Below, in pieces: positions 6,037-8,424 of a DNA stretch of 8,424 bases; the first letter of the stretch is position 1, and each line of letters starts with the position of its first letter. Position numbers and translations under genes: made by a program. Under the pieces are notes generated by a model, which was not told the DNA's origin, did no database searches, and was given only the letters and a program-made list of their open reading frames with translations. Origin of the DNA: Thiomicrorhabdus sp034722175 (GTDB taxonomy: Bacteria > Pseudomonadota > Gammaproteobacteria > Thiomicrospirales > Thiomicrospiraceae); contig JAYENR010000183.1 of NCBI GenBank assembly GCA_034722175.1, positions 1 through 8,424 on the forward strand, written 5' to 3'.

Positions 6037-6999
6037 ATGATCAAACATTTTACTAAATTAATTGGTTTACTGGCCTTGTTGTGGGGAAGTCAAACGCAAG
6101 CCCTTCAAGTTACGGTGAGTACACCACCGCTCGCGGGTTTGATTAAGCCACTGCTTGCCGAAGACGATCAATTAACGGTTCTATTGCAAGCCGGCGCCTC
6201 TCCGCACGGTTTTCAGTTAAAGCCCTCACATCTGCGTAATATTCAAAACAGTGATGTCATTTTTTCAATTGGTACCCCGGTTGACGGTTGGTTAAATAAA
6301 ACCTTATCGAAAATTGATAAACCGGTTTTAAAGATGAGTGAGTTATCCGGTTTATATACCTTGCCGTTAAGAAAAGGTGGATTATGGAAAATATCCAATC
6401 AAGATTCCGAACACGCACACGATGACCACAACCATAAACCTGCCAAGTGGCATTACGATGGGCATATTTGGTTGTCGCCTAAGAATGCCCGTCTATTTGT
6501 TGAGCAGGCGGCCGAGTTAATTAAACAACTGGATGCAGTTAATGCTGAACAAGTCGAATTAAGAAAGCAGGCCTGGTTAGTCAAGTTGATCGAAACTGAG
6601 CAGCAATTAACTCAACAATTGCTTCCGGTTAAAGATCGCCCGTTTGTGGTGCTGCATGACGCTTACCAGTATTTTGAACAACATTTTCAACTAAATGGGG
6701 TCGGTTCGATTCGTTTGAATCCAGAAATCGCGCCAAGTTTAAAGCGCGTTCAGGCACTACGAGAGAGTATTAAGGCCAGCCAAGTCAGCTGTATTTTTAA
6801 AGAGCCGCAATTTCCAGAAAAACGCGTGTTGGCGGTGGTGCGCGGTTTAGATATTCAAATTGGTAGTCTCGATCCAATGGGCAGTTTTAGTTCAGCCCAA
6901 GATTCCGTTTTGGCAAAAGAGGGCTATTTGGCTTATGACATGCTGCTGAAAAATATTGCCAACGCCATGTCCGATTGTTTAGCAGAAAAGGCTAAATAA
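6037..6999 (+). CDS. znuA: periplasmic zinc-binding protein ZnuA
   Basis: Captures Zn2+ in the periplasm and hands it to ZnuB. It has 320 residues, as expected for cluster A-I metal-binding lipoprotein relatives. The signal peptide is MIKHFTKLIGLLALLWGSQTQA with likely cleavage after residue 22; there is no lipobox Cys. Expected metal ligands are present: His57 in ASPHGF, His143 in DGHIWLSP, His207 in VLHDAYQYF and Asp279 in GSLDPMG. A His/Asp-rich loop (EHAHDDHNHKPAKWHYDGH, 125-143) is the feature that separates zinc from manganese binders. Cys252 and Cys314 probably form the disulfide known in E. coli ZnuA. A TNSLDP-like motif reads IGSLDPMG, usual for ZnuA. The ATG at 6037 is fixed by the signal peptide, although no Shine-Dalgarno is visible. 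The next gene starts two bases after its stop. Confidence 0.95.
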   Translation: MIKHFTKLIGLLALLWGSQTQALQVTVSTPPLAGLIKPLLAEDDQLTVLLQAGASPHGFQLKPSHLRNIQNSDVIFSIGTPVDGWLNKTLSKIDKPVLKMSELSGLYTLPLRKGGLWKISNQDSEHAHDDHNHKPAKWHYDGHIWLSPKNARLFVEQAAELIKQLDAVNAEQVELRKQAWLVKLIETEQQLTQQLLPVKDRPFVVLHDAYQYFEQHFQLNGVGSIRLNPEIAPSLKRVQALRESIKASQVSCIFKEPQFPEKRVLAVVRGLDIQIGSLDPMGSFSSAQDSVLAKEGYLAYDMLLKNIANAMSDCLAEKAK

Positions 7000-7684
7000 T
7001 AATGTCGTTTCAACAGCAGAAAATCCTGTTAACAGGCCTGCCCGGTTCTGGAAAACATCGAATTAAACAGCTGTTACAGTCTCAGTTTGATTTAACTGAG
7101 GAGACGGTGTTTGTGGATTCCGATCAAAACACCGATTTTAATTTTGAACAGGCCTGGTGTGTGATTGATGTGCGTTCGGTTTTAAATCCTGAGCAAGATA
7201 CGTTGGCAGAGTCACACTTAAAGTGTCTGTTAAGCAAAGTAAATGGCGTGGTCTTTAATTTTATGGAAGCCGCAGATTTAGATACACAGTCCTTTTGGAA
7301 TAAATGGGTGCGCCAGCAATCGGCTAAGTTGCCGATTGTGCGTGTATTAAATCAGCGTTTTCCAACCACTTGGCAAGGGTTTGAGCTTAATAAACAGATC
7401 AGGCCTGCTCAGTTTCAAAAAGCCGATTTTCAATTGAAGCAGCTGCAAACCCATGAGTTTAAGGTTAATACGGTGTATTTAGATCACCTGCTAATGGGGT
7501 TAGATAACTCTAAACAAAACCTAGGTATGCAAATTTTACGTGTTCAAGCGGTGATTGATACGTTTGAATATGAAAACTTGGTCGCGGTAGAGGGTACACC
7601 ACATCGTTGGGATACCTATGCTGCTGATTCAAATCAACAGTCAGGTTGGGTTAAAATTCAAGGTATCGATTTAGATCAGGCCTG
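6568..7684. repeat. cluster of five CAGGCCTG palindromes
   Basis: Exact copies start at 6568, 7033, 7149, 7400 and 7677. Further exact copies are at 1755 and 4289, and a copy altered in its last base (CAGGCCTT) is at 4344. Within genes the word is read as Gln-Ala-Trp (6568, 7149, 7677), as part of Leu-Thr-Gly-Leu (7033) and as Ile-Arg-Pro-Ala (7400). Three codon registers are used, so it is not a repeated peptide. Chance expectation for one octamer in 8.4 kb is about 0.13. Confidence 0.75.
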
Positions 7685-7724
7685 GTTACAAGAGATTATT
7701 CAAGCCAGCCTGTTACGCCCTTAA
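7002..7724 (+). CDS. divergent P-loop protein, probably a degenerate G3E/CobW-family relative linked to zinc uptake
   Basis: Not recognised with certainty. It has 240 residues, against roughly 320-400 for CobW/YjiA/ZigA proteins. The N-terminus KILLTGLPGSGKHRIKQLL (7-25) is a P-loop, but position 19 is His where Walker A has Ser or Thr. AWCVIDVRSVL (51-61) resembles the VVTVVDA strand of CobW, and NGVVFNFMEAADL (81-93) lies where the GTP-specificity motif NKxD belongs but does not match it. The C-terminal third (ILRVQAVIDTFEYENLVAVEGTPHRW, then WVKIQGIDLD) resembles the CobW C-terminal domain. The metal-binding CxCC segment that normally follows the P-loop is absent; the only cysteines are 53 and 75. 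The ATG is two bases after the znuA stop, with AAAAGG at 6986-6991, so it is probably cotranscribed and may handle zinc delivery. No terminator is visible behind it. Confidence 0.6.
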   Translation: MSFQQQKILLTGLPGSGKHRIKQLLQSQFDLTEETVFVDSDQNTDFNFEQAWCVIDVRSVLNPEQDTLAESHLKCLLSKVNGVVFNFMEAADLDTQSFWNKWVRQQSAKLPIVRVLNQRFPTTWQGFELNKQIRPAQFQKADFQLKQLQTHEFKVNTVYLDHLLMGLDNSKQNLGMQILRVQAVIDTFEYENLVAVEGTPHRWDTYAADSNQQSGWVKIQGIDLDQAWLQEIIQASLLRP

Positions 7725-7780
7725 CTCCCAGCTCTCGCTCTTATTCAGTCATCAAGGTTAATGCCGTTTTATTTACGATA

Positions 7781-7821
7781 TATAATTCATTAATGACCCC
7801 TGCGGTGGACTTTTATATAAT
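7781..7821 (+). promoter_or_regulatory. promoter region of sufB with two TATAAT boxes
   Basis: Consensus -10 boxes TATAAT occur at 7781-7786 and 7816-7821 in the gap before sufB. For the downstream box, ATGACC at 7794-7799 could serve as a -35 (four of six matches, 16-base spacer). For the upstream box, TTAATG at 7758-7763 is a poor -35 at 17 bases. The GC-rich stretch 7796-7809 between the boxes stands out in an AT-rich region and could hold an operator. Confidence 0.5.
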
Positions 7822-7865
7822 AACCAACTAAAATAGTATGAATTAAGATTAAGCGAAGAAACTCA

Positions 7866-8424
7866 ATGTCAGAAGCACAACTCACTCAGTACGAAGATAT
7901 TAATGACTTACTGAGTAAAAATACCGGTTATAAGGAAGGCTTTGTTACCACAACCGCCGTAGAAACCTTCGAGAAAGGTCTAAACGAAGAGGTGGTTCGA
8001 GCAATCTCAGCAAAAAAAAATGAGCCAGAATGGATGCTGGATTTTCGTCTAAAAGCGTTTGCCTACTGGAAAGAGCAGGAAGAGCCGCATTGGGCGAAAA
8101 TGGAGTACACACCATTAGACTATCAAGATTACAGTTATTACTCAGCGCCAGAGTGTGGGTCTTGTGCGGGTGAATGCAGTACAGACGAATCTGCTGAAGA
8201 GGAGATTGATCCTGAAGTTGCCAAAGCATTTGCTGCACTTGGGGTGCCGCTGACGGGGGACGACTCTAATGTTGCGGTTGATGCAATTTTTGATTCAATC
8301 TCGGTTTCGACTACGAAGCGTGAAGAGTTAGAAAAAATCGGTGTGATCTTCTGCTCTTTTTCAGAAGCAGTTCAAGACTATCCAGAGTTAGTGAAAAAAT
8401 ACATTGGTTCTGTGGTGCCTTATC
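7866..8424 (+). CDS. sufB: Fe-S cluster assembly scaffold protein SufB, N-terminal part (runs off the right edge)
   Basis: SufB is the scaffold subunit of the cytosolic SufBC2D complex, on which Fe-S clusters are built with sulfur delivered by SufS/SufE or SufU. The frame is open from ATG 7866 to the window end, 186 codons. Seen: YKEGFVTTTAVETF, then GLNEEVVRAISAKKNEPEWM and DFRLKAFAYWKEQEEPHWAKMEY, DYQDYSYYSAPECGSC, VAVDAIFDSISVSTTKREEL, and GVIFCSFSEAVQDYPELVKKYIGSVVP. All align in order with E. coli SufB. The CxxCxxxC segment (CGSCAGEC, residues 101-108) corresponds to CGNCDDTC in E. coli. The catalytic core and the Cys that accepts sulfur lie beyond the window. It is likely the first gene of a suf operon, since the preceding gene is unrelated and a promoter region lies between. 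The Shine-Dalgarno is weak (GAAG in an A-rich stretch). Confidence 0.95.
   Translation, partial: MSEAQLTQYEDINDLLSKNTGYKEGFVTTTAVETFEKGLNEEVVRAISAKKNEPEWMLDFRLKAFAYWKEQEEPHWAKMEYTPLDYQDYSYYSAPECGSCAGECSTDESAEEEIDPEVAKAFAALGVPLTGDDSNVAVDAIFDSISVSTTKREELEKIGVIFCSFSEAVQDYPELVKKYIGSVVPY

Noticed and set aside
7794..7818. IscR type 2 operator in front of sufB
   Set aside because: It partly matches one remembered form of the E. coli consensus (CCCYTSnG core), but the CC...GG spacing does not fit the revised consensus. It is too weak to annotate as a site.
7945..8238. 97-codon open frame on the minus strand inside sufB
   Set aside because: The plus-strand frame is clearly SufB, and the antisense translation has no recognisable features. 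It is a shadow, as are the other short minus-strand frames inside folA and the chemoreceptor gene.

Overview
The window looks like a chromosomal segment of a gammaproteobacterium of moderate GC, plausibly from the sulfur-oxidising Thiomicrospira/Hydrogenovibrio/Thiomicrorhabdus neighbourhood. That placement is inferred from protein flavour and gene content and was not searched. All genes look native. I see no insertion sequence, phage gene, tRNA, rRNA or CRISPR array.

Layout. The left edge holds the first 78 codons of a galE-type UDP-glucose 4-epimerase on the minus strand. It diverges from a thyA-folA operon (thymidylate synthase and dihydrofolate reductase, overlapping by ATGA), which couples dTMP synthesis to regeneration of tetrahydrofolate. 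Next is a large transmembrane chemoreceptor with a periplasmic sensor, a chain of HAMP-type modules, a full signalling hairpin and a C-terminal zinc-binding CZB domain. It ends at two back-to-back hairpins and faces, tail to tail, the zinc importer genes znuC-znuB on the minus strand. A short divergent promoter region with an inverted repeat separates these from znuA on the plus strand. Two bases behind znuA comes a 240-residue protein that looks like a stripped-down, degenerate G3E/CobW-family P-loop protein. The right edge holds the first 186 codons of sufB (Fe-S cluster assembly scaffold), behind a promoter region with two TATAAT boxes.

How it fits together. ZnuA (periplasmic Zn capture), ZnuB (permease) and ZnuC (ATPase) form a complete high-affinity zinc importer. 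The adjoining chemoreceptor carries all four predicted CZB zinc ligands, and the gene behind znuA is related to zinc metallochaperones. The 4.3-7.7 kb region therefore reads as a zinc island that may link zinc sensing by chemotaxis, zinc import and zinc allocation. The import function is secure; the link to the chemoreceptor and the chaperone is inference.

The most unusual DNA-level feature is the palindromic octamer CAGGCCTG. It occurs seven times in 8.4 kb, plus one copy altered in its last base. Five copies fall within 1.1 kb (6568-7684), in different codon registers. Others form or adjoin intergenic hairpins. This arrangement resembles a genome-wide recognition word such as a DNA-uptake signal.
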